Shown one piece after another: positions 33,201 to 41,309 of a stretch of DNA of 41,309 nucleotides. The first letter of the stretch is position 1, and every line of letters begins with the position of its first letter. Source of the stretch: a virus. The translations under genes and the position numbers were made by a program. The notes under the pieces were generated by a model. The model saw only the letters and a list, made by a program, of their open reading frames with translations, made no database searches and was not told the origin of the DNA. The stretch covers positions 1 to 41,309 of IMG/VR virus record IMGVR_UViG_3300025141_000236. One strand, given 5' to 3'.

Positions 33201-35229
33201 ATGGCACAAATGAATTAACCATATGTGTTCCAACAACGTCTAGCATAGTCTCCAGGCTGAATTTAAAACTATTTAATTTTGCCAGATTATCGCTAAAATC
33301 TGCGTCTTGAAAAAAGTTATCAAGGTAATACTTCATTCCATCAAGCGTGACGTTTGCCCCAGCATTGGGTATTGTGTCTCCGGTTCCCAGATTAAAATTT
33401 GCAACCGATTCATTTTTGGATGGATCTCCCACTTGCGGTCTTAATCCCTTAACACCATATGCTCCCTTAGATTGATCTCCCACAGCGACTGATTTAAATG
33501 ATGAAAGGTTAGACTGCGGCTTGAGAGGGTTCCACCCAATTAGGTCTGTCAGCAAATCCTCCGTAGCGACAGATTCCAAAGCTAGCGACTCTGCAGCATC
33601 TTCTGTCGAACCTATAGCAACACACTGATTGATAAAGTCTCTTGCGACCATATAGAGGCACGTAGGATCCTTTTGAGTAACTATCTTGTCCCAAAGAACC
33701 ATAAAGTCTCCCTTTGTAAACTCTACAGTTCCCACTAGGTCACTATCGATATAATCGCCAACAGTTCCTCCAGTTGCTACTATTTTTGTATACTCGTATT
33801 TTCCAAGCTGCTCTATAGCTGCATAGTCTCCCCCTTTTCCACTGAATAATTCCTTATCTATTCCTGGGACTGTTCCCTTATCGAACGGTGTACCAGACTG
33901 TCCGTTTGATTGAAGATTCGAACCAAGCAGCTTATAGTCCTTAAGTGGGACTACAGTTCTTCCCACGCAATCAGCCAAAAGTTGCATGACTATTGCAGTG
34001 TTAGAAGCGTTATACCACCACTCATCGGGACAAGAAAGCTGCTCTCTAAGATAAATCTCTAGGGAAAGTTTGCCTGGAGCGATATTTTTAATAAAATCAG
34101 TATTATACCTTGAAAAAACTCCATCAATAGCCTTTCCCACGGTGGAAGAATTAAATCCATCATAAAAATTTGTCTTAATTGAAACAGCAGATCGTAGATC
34201 TTGTACTCCCAGAGCTGTTGATAAAAAGTCTAGAATTAATTTTGAATTCAAGATCTCCTGGTCGTATTCATCAATCATCTGCTGACTATTGGCCGCAGAT
34301 GAGATGATTCTCTCCTGTTTCTTTTGAGGAGCATTGGGATTTATAGACTTTCCTGTCAGCCTGACACCTCCCGACGAAATAGATTCTAGGCCTAGCTCCA
34401 TCTTCGAACATAGTGCACTGATAGCTTCAGCGTATCTTAATTGTTTGAGCTGGGTATGCATATCAATAAGCTCTCCTGCACCTGTAGAATTATATACTGT
34501 GTCTAGATTTATAAATGAAGACTCTAAAGGTGGGAGAAACTCAAAGCACCCAATAATCTCAGGTCTTAAAAGAGAGATACCGTACTCAGACAACCTTGCC
34601 TGTACAGAGGAGTCGAGATTTGCATCATAAAAATTATCATCTATTTGTACCGTATCGCCTTTCATGTTTTCTTTTAAGATGTCAGTTGCCGCCAGATAAT
34701 CTATATTTGACAAACCACCTGCAACGACGCCTGCTGACTTTGAAGATCCCCCAGCATATGTTTTCTTAGCTGTGGAAAATATCATCGGCTTCACACTAGC
34801 ATCAGCAGAAAAATCGGCATCTGCTAGGCCGAAATTGAAAACTCCAGTAGCTACACCGCCAGCTCCCTTTGCCACAGAGGGAGGGGAGCCAGCTCCCTTC
34901 ATAGATGGAGAAGAGACTCGTGTTTCACTTGTACTTGATTCCCAATGCTCAGTTGAGGGAGTGCCGCCTCTACTTCCCCCTCTGCCCCCTATTCCCTGCC
35001 TGCGTGCGACACCGGCTATAGTCGTTGCCCCCGAGTATGTCTCATTTCCTACAGGACCGTACGCAACTCCAGCTTCATTTTCGTAATAACCTCCCTCACC
35101 TGACGAATCACCGTGGGCATTTGGATCAATTACTCCCTCATAGTCCGAATCTTTTTCGATGACGACATCACTTTGAATATAGACATTGCTGCCTCCTACT
35201 GCGCCATCACTTTTTATTCCGCCAGCCAT
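30223..35229 (-). CDS. Giant unassigned virion protein (1668 aa)
   Basis: Largest gene in the window; function not recognised. The N-terminal ~150 residues are Gly/Ser-rich and low-complexity (ARRQGIGGRGGSRGGTPS). A second Gly-rich linker (GDDGNGGGGGLKGAAGF) lies near residue 1320. Between them are mainly helical regions with scattered Trp (DEWWYNASNTAIVMQLLADC, GDMAWEYLKYFMLRDRTRYF). No signal peptide, transmembrane pair, lysozyme, peptidase or ATPase motif stands out. It shares one-base TAATG overlap with the upstream 886-aa gene. The position in the tail block and the size suggest a baseplate hub/wedge or tape-measure-like component, but long coiled-coil periodicity is lacking, so tape measure is unlikely. 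Confidence 0.7.
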   Translation of the reverse strand: MAGGIKSDGAVGGSNVYIQSDVVIEKDSDYEGVIDPNAHGDSSGEGGYYENEAGVAYGPVGNETYSGATTIAGVARRQGIGGRGGSRGGTPSTEHWESSTSETRVSSPSMKGAGSPPSVAKGAGGVATGVFNFGLADADFSADASVKPMIFSTAKKTYAGGSSKSAGVVAGGLSNIDYLAATDILKENMKGDTVQIDDNFYDANLDSSVQARLSEYGISLLRPEIIGCFEFLPPLESSFINLDTVYNSTGAGELIDMHTQLKQLRYAEAISALCSKMELGLESISSGGVRLTGKSINPNAPQKKQERIISSAANSQQMIDEYDQEILNSKLILDFLSTALGVQDLRSAVSIKTNFYDGFNSSTVGKAIDGVFSRYNTDFIKNIAPGKLSLEIYLREQLSCPDEWWYNASNTAIVMQLLADCVGRTVVPLKDYKLLGSNLQSNGQSGTPFDKGTVPGIDKELFSGKGGDYAAIEQLGKYEYTKIVATGGTVGDYIDSDLVGTVEFTKGDFMVLWDKIVTQKDPTCLYMVARDFINQCVAIGSTEDAAESLALESVATEDLLTDLIGWNPLKPQSNLSSFKSVAVGDQSKGAYGVKGLRPQVGDPSKNESVANFNLGTGDTIPNAGANVTLDGMKYYLDNFFQDADFSDNLAKLNSFKFSLETMLDVVGTHMVNSFVPSDIGEVDPLNWTGLQEDDIYKLLLAANDGADVRMTGFNSDSLSQSTVAAAGLTQRIFEETSEAIQKYFREDMMSSKAGSNKANSVAPLFLIAALQDGDMAWEYLKYFMLRDRTRYFQNSTPVIMNKIDDVWGDKIANFFGFDVVKAVNDSDQLQTQFGEEGDDHEIRYYGYGYDLDGKQVNLGVLPNTVSTDYDGVWYEAADTVGHGSHHAYIPSWQNWLKDALLQPYSGDSTDPDDIIQNAEDVTSTDPRTLDDAILDAVSRAVWQWDIRVMKSTGVGFDKNPYELTSSLGLSRESRLIVGYIFFMMIVQQTQRFAVYLPHGQFVKGASSQTGGTNNQGASKASTDDVAAGEEWAGSGTSNLFGILWSPSKRAVASLSKANNEKSNTPSTDAAMLRGELAYDDATWNWKTGLGRRDEINDIKSLYYTYVIPQMEWDILAWNSFSYLADVCELVISTINSILSTFQSLSVSDISNVSNLSIDELNGILSLAGEDQLRLCRAMYESLGSASRYAPHLPSGEAISTHQAKALGLMCQLPAWKKSNSSGRKWIFSMGIPTGMMKFLRASASSSKDGDYRFDKSNIIKISLYRKNLVTNDNTIEVQEYIFDVSKFIINNGLSSESLLDVNAGIVLNLENDNPLQLLGDDGNGGGGGLKGAAGFKRPGGGSTGIDSSVIKTLPGKNLPVGYGSIPGVGMLPGNSGKDSLPPAPGPSSLADLFSGISVKTLGRWGVIETTEGAAYSTSTADRFSSSATVSQENLVDAVGNAPVSVNSSYNNNKNALKQIFNNTVIDSYLKLYLLLTTGIDIEEDTFQFSHSRTSIPTNSSQFSGGRAKIFESFVDLMEMEYEANDLADGITFERVISEVARSILFSPDKYKNKIVFPKIFDRVFCILVDDNSWNATESKFESVGDFAGRDISPEGVGGIPADAIAGKSRTDARKVVVQLDEDSIATSSDQSCVPEYYHYFATASIMTEVDIEELASTSDTPGLAKLIL

Positions 35230-37889
35230 TAATTACCCCTTAGTTTTGTAACCTGTCTATCCCTCATTATCGTCGATCCGAGAGAAATTTCCTTTCCTGT
35301 CTCTCCGTCAAGAAATATTGGGATTGCAGAGTAAACTATTCTACCAACGTAATTTTTGTTCAAATAGTCAATAAATATCAAATTATTATTATCACTTTTA
35401 TGACATGCGCCACATATAGACTTCACACCCTGTTTTTCACACAATATGACAAATGAGTCAATTAATTCCCTTTTGGACTGCGAGCCTGAGCCGACACTCA
35501 ATCTCAGAACAGGTCCGCGATTGGCTGAGTAGGTTAAGGATGTTAAGCTCAATGATATAGGAGATCCCCTCAGGTTAATATCAAAATCAAAGTAATCTCC
35601 CGAAAAAAACTCACGCAATGGATCTGAGGGGGATGAGGGAATTACGCCTCTAGTTAGAGATGGTTTAGAAAAATATTTATTTGCCTTAGAAGTATTATAT
35701 GAAATTGATGAAGCTTGGATAGAAATGTCCTCCACTGTTTCCTGCAATGCTATTCTTCGCAGCTTAGCGTATGTTGTGGGACTTCGTAGAACTCCGGGGT
35801 CACTTAAAACAGACTTGAACGTCGTAGATGACTTTAGAGAATCAAATGCTATCTCAGGTGCCATCAATGTGGGAGATATTCTATAAATGTATGATATTCC
35901 GGATGTGGGCGGGCCTGCTGCTGTCAATAGTCCGTTATCGACTACAGTTTCACCCTCTGGAAACACCCCTAAATAATCGGTCTCACCGCTGTCATAGTTA
36001 AACCTCTCGATATCAAAAAATATTAAATTCCTTAGATTATTTTTAACACTATCCAGATCTTCTTCCCAAAGATCACTTAGGCCAGCTGATTCTAGAGCGG
36101 CCTTAATCTTATCAGCAGTTGTCTGCTTTATATTCCATGCTATTTTAAAGCTAACTTTATTGTTAGATGTATCAATTGAAATCGGCTTGCACGAAATAAA
36201 ATTCATGGGAGGATTAAAGACTTCAAATCTAGATATAGTCGATATAGACGAAACTCCCTCCCTTAAAAATAATCTTGCACGATACTCATACTGATGACCA
36301 GCTGTGACATTTTCATCCTCAACGGAGTATCTCAGCGGAGACTGTGCTGACGCAGACTGCTTTCTCTGCAAGAACTTTCCGTCATTAACAGATGTAATGA
36401 CAGGTGTAAAATCCCTCTCTCTTCGTGTAATATTTCTTCTCTCAAAAAACACACCTGTGACATTTTCAGATAAATTTTTTATCTGGAGAATTATTCCGCC
36501 AAGAGATGGCTTTGTGTAAACTGAAGCTTTTGTCACTAAGAAGGATTTTGTGCCTATCAAAGAAGATGAAAAATTATTGAATGTCCTTCCATCCTTTGTT
36601 ATGGGAATTGCTCTCATTATGACCATCTTTTCCTTTGCACCTGAAATAGGAATGCGTAATCTTCTGCTTATTGATATCTTATTTTTATTTTGAATGCTGG
36701 ACGGTTTAAATGTTGTTATCTTTCTGAATTTTGACTTGAGAAAATCTTGCGTTTCACTCACCCTTCTTATATAGATGTCATATCCAAAAATATAAGGATC
36801 AATATTGGACAGAGTTACATTAGCGATCTTTCTAACTGATGCGCGAGAGAATGACAGCTTTGATGAAATAATCTCAGAGGGTGCCAAATAGTCTTCCATC
36901 TTTTGTCTGTGATTGATTTTCTTAGTGATAATTTGCTCCATCTTTCCAAGCTTATCAATCATTGCGACCTCTAAGAAAAATTCATTTGCATTAGATAGGT
37001 CGGCTAGATCTATGTTTATCTTAATTGGAATTCTTCTTACTGTATTGGTAACTGTCTTGGTGATTCCCACAACTGCACCAGACGACATCTGTGAAAGAGA
37101 TGTTGAGACCTCTCTTGTCTGAGCCCTCCCTTCAACAGCTTTTCTGAGGGAAAACATTATCTCATCGCTTCTCCTATTCCCAGATTTAACATTTGGACTC
37201 ACGAAACATCCTCCGCGAGCGGGATCTACGGGAGATGTACTTATAGAGGGAAATAAATTAGAAGATGGATCTCTGGCAGATGAAAGTGATCTCTGGTAGT
37301 TTTCAATAAAGCCTGATGAGTTTATATATCCAGTGCTATTTTCTGTTACATTTCTCTGGGATAGCTGATAATTTTTACCAGCTTTTCTGCTATCATCCAC
37401 AGAAACTATTTCTATCTTCTTAGTGGTTCCAAATAATTGTCTGTCATTGAGCTGATTTGCCTTATTCAATTTAAAAAAATCAAAGTGATCCAAAAGACTC
37501 ACATTCACTCTAGAGAGGAGACCATCTCTATCTCCCACAACTATGTAAGTCTTATTGTCCTTCATCTTTCCATAAACTGTTGATATTACAGTCTTCGGGC
37601 TATTAGAGCCCATTGTCGAAAATAGATCAAACTTCTTTCTATTTATCTTGCTTCTAACACTCACTCGAACATTGAATAATTCAGAATTTATTGCTTTTCT
37701 TAAATCTACATTAAAGAAAAATACATAATGAGCTATCCTTCTAGTGACCTTGGAGATTGCGGGCTCTTCATTACCTTCGATATTATCTGATGATATAAAA
37801 AATTCATCATGTGAAATATTCTCTATGTGAGAATCATCAAATTTTGAATCTGATATTATAGAGTATCGTTTTGTCTTTTTTGTCTTCAT
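35229..37889 (-). CDS. Virion protein with repeated FN3-like domains (886 aa)
   Basis: Probable tail/baseplate protein. The N-terminus is charged (MKTKKTKRYSIISDSKFDDS). At least one FN3-like domain is clear at about 460-560 (LGGIILQIKNLSENVTGVFF, then GHQYEYRARLFLREGVSSIS). Similar beta-sandwich patterns precede it (about 350-450, with FGYDIYIRRVSETQDF) and follow it (about 565-690, with GISYIYRISPTLMAPEI). A fourth, C-terminal repeat ends GRIVYSAIPIFLDGETG. Both boundaries are one-base TAATG overlaps, so it is translated in series with its neighbours. FN3 arrays usually act as spacers or weak glycan binders on tails; the exact role is unknown. Confidence 0.7.
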   Translation of the reverse strand: MKTKKTKRYSIISDSKFDDSHIENISHDEFFISSDNIEGNEEPAISKVTRRIAHYVFFFNVDLRKAINSELFNVRVSVRSKINRKKFDLFSTMGSNSPKTVISTVYGKMKDNKTYIVVGDRDGLLSRVNVSLLDHFDFFKLNKANQLNDRQLFGTTKKIEIVSVDDSRKAGKNYQLSQRNVTENSTGYINSSGFIENYQRSLSSARDPSSNLFPSISTSPVDPARGGCFVSPNVKSGNRRSDEIMFSLRKAVEGRAQTREVSTSLSQMSSGAVVGITKTVTNTVRRIPIKINIDLADLSNANEFFLEVAMIDKLGKMEQIITKKINHRQKMEDYLAPSEIISSKLSFSRASVRKIANVTLSNIDPYIFGYDIYIRRVSETQDFLKSKFRKITTFKPSSIQNKNKISISRRLRIPISGAKEKMVIMRAIPITKDGRTFNNFSSSLIGTKSFLVTKASVYTKPSLGGIILQIKNLSENVTGVFFERRNITRRERDFTPVITSVNDGKFLQRKQSASAQSPLRYSVEDENVTAGHQYEYRARLFLREGVSSISTISRFEVFNPPMNFISCKPISIDTSNNKVSFKIAWNIKQTTADKIKAALESAGLSDLWEEDLDSVKNNLRNLIFFDIERFNYDSGETDYLGVFPEGETVVDNGLLTAAGPPTSGISYIYRISPTLMAPEIAFDSLKSSTTFKSVLSDPGVLRSPTTYAKLRRIALQETVEDISIQASSISYNTSKANKYFSKPSLTRGVIPSSPSDPLREFFSGDYFDFDINLRGSPISLSLTSLTYSANRGPVLRLSVGSGSQSKRELIDSFVILCEKQGVKSICGACHKSDNNNLIFIDYLNKNYVGRIVYSAIPIFLDGETGKEISLGSTIMRDRQVTKLRGN

Positions 37890-39064
37890 TAGTCCAGTAT
37901 TATTGTAAAAAGGTTGACGAATACAGGAACTTTAAATTCATTTAAAAATACCTTTCCTGCAAAAAATACGTGCTTATTAGGCCTAGATGTATCATTGCTA
38001 TCAGTAAACTCTCCAAAGTCAATTACATCTAGCTTCTTAAACTTTAGTGTATCACTATTGGCCTCAAACATTTGCATCACGATATTATTCATTTCCGATG
38101 TTTTGTTAAATGTCACAATACATCTTTCTCTAGGAACACCTATGGGAATGGCGTCCACACTCTCTCTAGTTGAAGATATTGATTTCTCTGACACCCTGAT
38201 ATCATTCGCCTCTTGCCACGTTGAAAATGGCAAATTTCTATCATTGGGAACAGAAGAATATCTATCTGGATCATTTCTAATCGAGCCATTTAGATTTTTA
38301 ATTACATCTGAATACTTTATCTCTCTTTGTGCCTCGCCTAGCGGCCTGTATGATCCCAAAAATGCCCTATTAAACCTCTTTTTTGAAGCAGCTATTGGAG
38401 CCCTCTTTAACATTGTCATTATTCTATTATTGGGTTCTACAACAAGGGGTGGGAGAAATTTAAAATTAGGAATGTGTGATAATCTTTTATCCAAAAATAA
38501 ACACTCAACTGCATCGATATCACAAATGGATGCATCGGGACCTCTAACAAATGGGAAGGAATTGGAAATTAAGTACTCAAAGCTCTCGGGATTAACCACA
38601 AAATTATTATAAATCCCGGAAGCTAAATTGTCTGATCCCAGCATGTAATTATCTTTAAAGTGGTCAATTGAAGATGTAACTATTCCGGAAGATAGACTGG
38701 CAAAATCACCGGAGCCGGACACAAATGTCCAGCTATTGATGTCACTTAGGCTGCTATTAGATCCTCTCTGGAATAGATCCTCTCCTATAATTGTTAGATC
38801 CTCATTAATAGGATAGCCCATTAGCTTTCCTGAATCATCTGTCTCAAAGGTTATAAAATCCTGCCGTCGTGTTCCCTGACACTCAAAATAAATTCTTTGA
38901 GTTGCATCATCTGCTGCGGAACCCTCACCCGCCTCATAAAAGGCTTCACCATCAGTTAAAGAGGCATACTCAATCCTTAATCTTCCTGCGGACATTTGTC
39001 TTCTTCCGCTCTCCGTCACAACGGCGTCCATTATTCGAGTCTTTTTATCAAGAATTCCAGCCAC
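37889..39064 (-). CDS. Conserved virion protein with LDxxT...DAVxT..GR module (391 aa)
   Basis: Function unknown, probably structural. I choose GTG at 39064 because AGGGGT lies 6 bases upstream and the product then begins VAGILDKKTRIMDAVVTESG, aligning with the paralogue at 27260-27967. An in-frame TTG at 39082 is the alternative. The opening module continues GRRQMSAGRLRIEYASLTD. A Ser/Asn-rich middle follows, then a region with FNRAFLGSYRPLGEAQREI and a beta-rich C-terminus (HVFFAGKVFLNEFKVPVFVN). Its stop overlaps the next start (TAATG). Confidence 0.7.
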   Translation of the reverse strand: MAGILDKKTRIMDAVVTESGRRQMSAGRLRIEYASLTDGEAFYEAGEGSAADDATQRIYFECQGTRRQDFITFETDDSGKLMGYPINEDLTIIGEDLFQRGSNSSLSDINSWTFVSGSGDFASLSSGIVTSSIDHFKDNYMLGSDNLASGIYNNFVVNPESFEYLISNSFPFVRGPDASICDIDAVECLFLDKRLSHIPNFKFLPPLVVEPNNRIMTMLKRAPIAASKKRFNRAFLGSYRPLGEAQREIKYSDVIKNLNGSIRNDPDRYSSVPNDRNLPFSTWQEANDIRVSEKSISSTRESVDAIPIGVPRERCIVTFNKTSEMNNIVMQMFEANSDTLKFKKLDVIDFGEFTDSNDTSRPNKHVFFAGKVFLNEFKVPVFVNLFTIILD

Positions 39065-39112
39065 TAAGTCACCCCTATGCAATAACTATTATGAAGTAAA
39101 AATATCATCATT

Positions 39113-41309
39113 TTAACCAATTTTCTCAATCCTTACCATCACCCCTTGACCGTTGGTGTTTCCCGATGCGACCTGGAAGGAGTCATTTTGGGTCGGAGCG
39201 TTGGCATCTATAATGACACATCTGACTCTCAGCATAAATGCACCGCCTGCGCCGGAAACATCAACAGATGATATAAATGAGATGGGCCACGATGACCTAT
39301 TTGTCGTACCTTGAGTCTCAATTTCCATATAGTGACCTGCTCTCGCGGACGAGAGAACTGTGTTCTGGTTATTTGTGTCACCAAAGAGTGATATATTTAA
39401 ATCGCACCACTCCGTAGAGAAGTCGAAATTACTTCTCGTTGGGACTGTAACAGTTACAATATATGTTCCATCGTTGGGCAGTCCAATTAATCCTGATCCC
39501 GGTAAAGTCACGATTGTATCACCTTGAACTCCTTTAATTCCCCACCCCACTACAGTTTTGACGGAATTTGTGAGGTTGAGGTTCGCCGCTAAAGGTACAG
39601 TTAAATCAGCCTGGGAGTTGAGAGCTCCAAGATATGTGACTGCGTTTACGGAAGCTCCGGGGGAGGCCTCCCATACTGGATTATTGCCTGTGCCCTTTGT
39701 CGTAAGAACATGTCCTGTGGTCCCAAAACCCAACAATTCTGGGTCATTACCGGCACCGTATATTATAATGTCTCCCTGGGTGCCGTGCGCCATCATAGCG
39801 ATTTCTACTGCATTCTCTTGAATTGTAGTGACACCGCCATTGTCCATTACAACATCGCCTGTAACACTAAGCCCGTTGAATCCTGACCCGTCTCCAATAA
39901 GGAGCTGCCCATCTAGCACTTCAACTCCAGCAATCTGGCCGCTACCCGAAGCATTTCTGCATAAAACTCTGTTTCCAGCAACATCACCAAAGGCTAGACC
40001 GCCCGAGTTACCAGAGATAATCTTAAGCGGGATATTCTCTGTGGAGTCAAGCTTTAGCTCAAGAGTTGAACTATCTGTGATGCCATTCGGAAAACCGCTA
40101 AGCTTCAATCCATTGTTGTCCGTGAGATCCACTTCGATTTTGTTTGGGTTGCTTATGAGAATCCCGGGGCCACCGTCAACTAAAGCGTCAATGGACTGGA
40201 AAGATGGAAGTGCTGCTCCACCATTTGAGGTGAGAACATCTCCTGAAGAGCCTGCGGTGACGATTTTGGGTTCGCTATCACTCAGCGCATTTGGAGTAAA
40301 ATAAGAGATTAGCTCTCCACAATTTTGATTGTCAAGAACGATTTTATCAGATCCACCGCTGAAGCCGCCGTCGCTAATTCTAATCAGGCCGGTTGCGGGT
40401 GCGGTATTTACCTTGAGTTTTCCGGCGCCTGTTGCACTTAATCCGTTCCCTCCGATTTTTGAACAAAATGTATTAAACGTGCATTGCGCTCCCTGAGCTG
40501 GCTGGGCGTCCAGAAAGATAACTGAGTCCGCAGACGGGTCGGGATCGGTTTGGGTGAATTGGGCCAGATCAGACGTAATTGTGACATCAGCGCTACCATT
40601 CCAGTCTGTTGCTTGACCAAGCGAATCAGCTATACCCGTTCCAAATGTTAATGTGGATGGTGTCTTAATGACAGCAACTCCGCTTGAAGAGACTCCTATT
40701 GTTCCTGAGACGGTATCTGGTTCCACAGCAACTGTCTGATTTTGCTGGGATCCATCGTAAGTAAAGTCAACTATACCATCTCCGTCTTCTAGAGCGTTTG
40801 GAAGAACAGCATCCTCCCACGAAATTGCAGGACCGCCTATTACTGTGAGAACCTGATTTACACTTCCTACATTAAGTCTTGCAGGGTCGGGATTGTAAAA
40901 AAGGAGCTTGGGAATATTTGTTCCATTGCTGTGATGGAGCTGGACAAGATCAACTGCGTCGTTGGCGATTTTTGCCTGTGTTACAGCTAAGGGTGCTATC
41001 TGGCCTGTCTGAACCTGTCCAGCAGCAGGTGCAGCTTGGACTCCAGTAGAGTTTCCTATGACAGTATTAGCGGCAATGTCTGCAATATTCACCCCGGTAG
41101 AGCTTACACTTATAAGAGTTCCAGGTTTAACCTCGAGAGTTCCGTCGTCACCAGCTTGATCAAATTTCAATCCCTTGTTTGCCGTTAGCTCGACGTTTAA
41201 TGTATCGGGTGTGGTCTGTGTGTCAAAAACAAGCCCTGCCCCAGCAGTGAATCCCGGTGTTGCTGCAGCCCAGTCAGGAGTTCCAGATACAATTGTTAGG
41301 ACCTCATCA
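39113..41309 (-). CDS. Tail fibre protein with internal repeats, partial (5' end beyond right edge)
   Basis: Probable host-binding tail fibre. The frame is open to the right edge (at least 731 codons), so the start is outside the window; the TTG at 41170 is internal. The shaft contains at least four copies of a 'G.VLT..G..p.W' repeat plus segments such as QAKIANDAVDLVQL and NAVEIAMMAHGTQGDIIIYG, typical of marine T4-like phage fibres. The C-terminal ~150 residues (GTYIVTVTVPTRSNFDFSTE to GQGVMVRIEKIG) look like a compact jelly-roll, C1q-like tip. The base composition is visibly more GC-rich than the adjoining genes, as often seen for exchanged host-range genes. Confidence 0.82.
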   Translation of the reverse strand, partial: DEVLTIVSGTPDWAAATPGFTAGAGLVFDTQTTPDTLNVELTANKGLKFDQAGDDGTLEVKPGTLISVSSTGVNIADIAANTVIGNSTGVQAAPAAGQVQTGQIAPLAVTQAKIANDAVDLVQLHHSNGTNIPKLLFYNPDPARLNVGSVNQVLTVIGGPAISWEDAVLPNALEDGDGIVDFTYDGSQQNQTVAVEPDTVSGTIGVSSSGVAVIKTPSTLTFGTGIADSLGQATDWNGSADVTITSDLAQFTQTDPDPSADSVIFLDAQPAQGAQCTFNTFCSKIGGNGLSATGAGKLKVNTAPATGLIRISDGGFSGGSDKIVLDNQNCGELISYFTPNALSDSEPKIVTAGSSGDVLTSNGGAALPSFQSIDALVDGGPGILISNPNKIEVDLTDNNGLKLSGFPNGITDSSTLELKLDSTENIPLKIISGNSGGLAFGDVAGNRVLCRNASGSGQIAGVEVLDGQLLIGDGSGFNGLSVTGDVVMDNGGVTTIQENAVEIAMMAHGTQGDIIIYGAGNDPELLGFGTTGHVLTTKGTGNNPVWEASPGASVNAVTYLGALNSQADLTVPLAANLNLTNSVKTVVGWGIKGVQGDTIVTLPGSGLIGLPNDGTYIVTVTVPTRSNFDFSTEWCDLNISLFGDTNNQNTVLSSARAGHYMEIETQGTTNRSSWPISFISSVDVSGAGGAFMLRVRCVIIDANAPTQNDSFQVASGNTNGQGVMVRIEKIG
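39664..41308 (-). repeat. Diverged protein-level repeats in tail fibre shaft
   Basis: Four copies of the same element, read on the minus strand: EVLTIVSGTPDW (about 41270-41307), QVLTVIGGPAISW (about 40817-40856), DVLTSNGGAALPSF (about 40198-40245) and HVLTTKGTGNNPVW (about 39670-39712). Spacing is irregular (about 430 to 620 bases), and the copies are diverged at the DNA level, so this is an old repeat array rather than a recent duplication. Confidence 0.75.

Noticed and set aside
30223-35229. 1668-aa protein as tape measure
   Set aside because: It lacks the long heptad-rich helix and hydrophobic stretches typical of tape-measure proteins and contains Gly-rich hinges.
35380-35440. CGACH (CxxCH) resembling a c-type haem site in the 886-aa protein
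   Set aside because: A single motif in a cytoplasm-made, FN3-type virion protein without a signal peptide; most likely chance.
37914-38612. Plus-strand open frame of 232 codons
   Set aside because: Antisense to the 391-aa virion gene, whose frame, ribosome site and paralogue are convincing. No recognisable domain in the antisense product.
39828-40304. Plus-strand open frame of 158 codons opposite the tail fibre
   Set aside because: Antisense to the repeat-bearing fibre gene; Pro/Ser-rich composition mirrors Gly/Asn-rich codons on the real strand.
1-41309. CRISPR arrays, tRNAs, integrase or attachment sites, insertion sequences, defence systems
   Set aside because: Looked for on both strands by eye; no regularly spaced direct repeats, cloverleaf-like gaps, recombinase motifs or transposase genes are present, and the gaps are too short to hide most of them.

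Overview
The window is a contiguous piece of an AT-rich, T4-superfamily contractile-tailed phage (myovirus) genome. All 31 genes I can support lie on the minus strand, packed with small gaps or overlaps, so the biological reading direction is from position 41309 down to 1. No tRNA, integrase, transposon, CRISPR array or cellular gene is visible. The recognisable T4 modules (terminase, portal, prohead protease, scaffold, major capsid, neck, sheath) are clear but diverged, and many of the other proteins have the character of conserved virion proteins of marine T4-like phages. I therefore infer an aquatic or marine 'far-T4' relative; the host cannot be read from the sequence.

Layout in transcription order. 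(a) 41309-23544: a large tail/baseplate/fibre block. It holds a 5'-truncated repeat-containing tail fibre, a 391-aa protein, an 886-aa protein with fibronectin-III-like domains, a 1668-aa giant, a 718-aa FN3 protein, a 235-aa paralogue of the 391-aa protein's N-terminus, a 415-aa protein, and an 813-aa protein with a LamG-like jelly roll. (b) 23544-18279: a replication/recombination island containing a RuvC-fold nuclease, a gp61-like primase, a small Cys-rich protein, a single 1045-aa polypeptide that fuses the gp47 (Mre11/SbcD) nuclease to the gp46 (Rad50/SbcC) ATPase, and a small zinc-finger protein. (c) 18260-7096: packaging and head, comprising a small unassigned protein, terminase large subunit gp17, portal gp20, an unassigned helical protein, prohead protease gp21, four small unassigned proteins, scaffold gp22 and major capsid protein gp23. 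A textbook intrinsic terminator follows gp23 at 7038-7070. (d) 6966-5515: a short accessory segment with a small beta-rich protein, a 64-aa protein and a PAPS-dependent-type sulfotransferase. (e) 5364-1: neck proteins gp13 and gp14, sheath terminator gp15, and tail sheath gp18, which runs off the left edge.

How the genes work together: gp22 scaffold and gp20 portal nucleate a prohead of gp23, which gp21 matures. gp17 packages DNA, gp13/gp14 close the head, and gp15 caps the sheath made of gp18. The gp47-gp46 fusion, the RuvC-like enzyme and the primase supply recombination-dependent replication and the resolution of branched DNA before packaging. Five gene pairs share a one-base TAATG stop/start overlap, which implies translational coupling.

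The most notable points are the Mre11-Rad50 fusion with its widened zinc hook, the sulfotransferase lodged between capsid and neck genes, a set of very large unassigned virion proteins built from duplicated modules, and a cluster of small unassigned proteins around the prohead protease.
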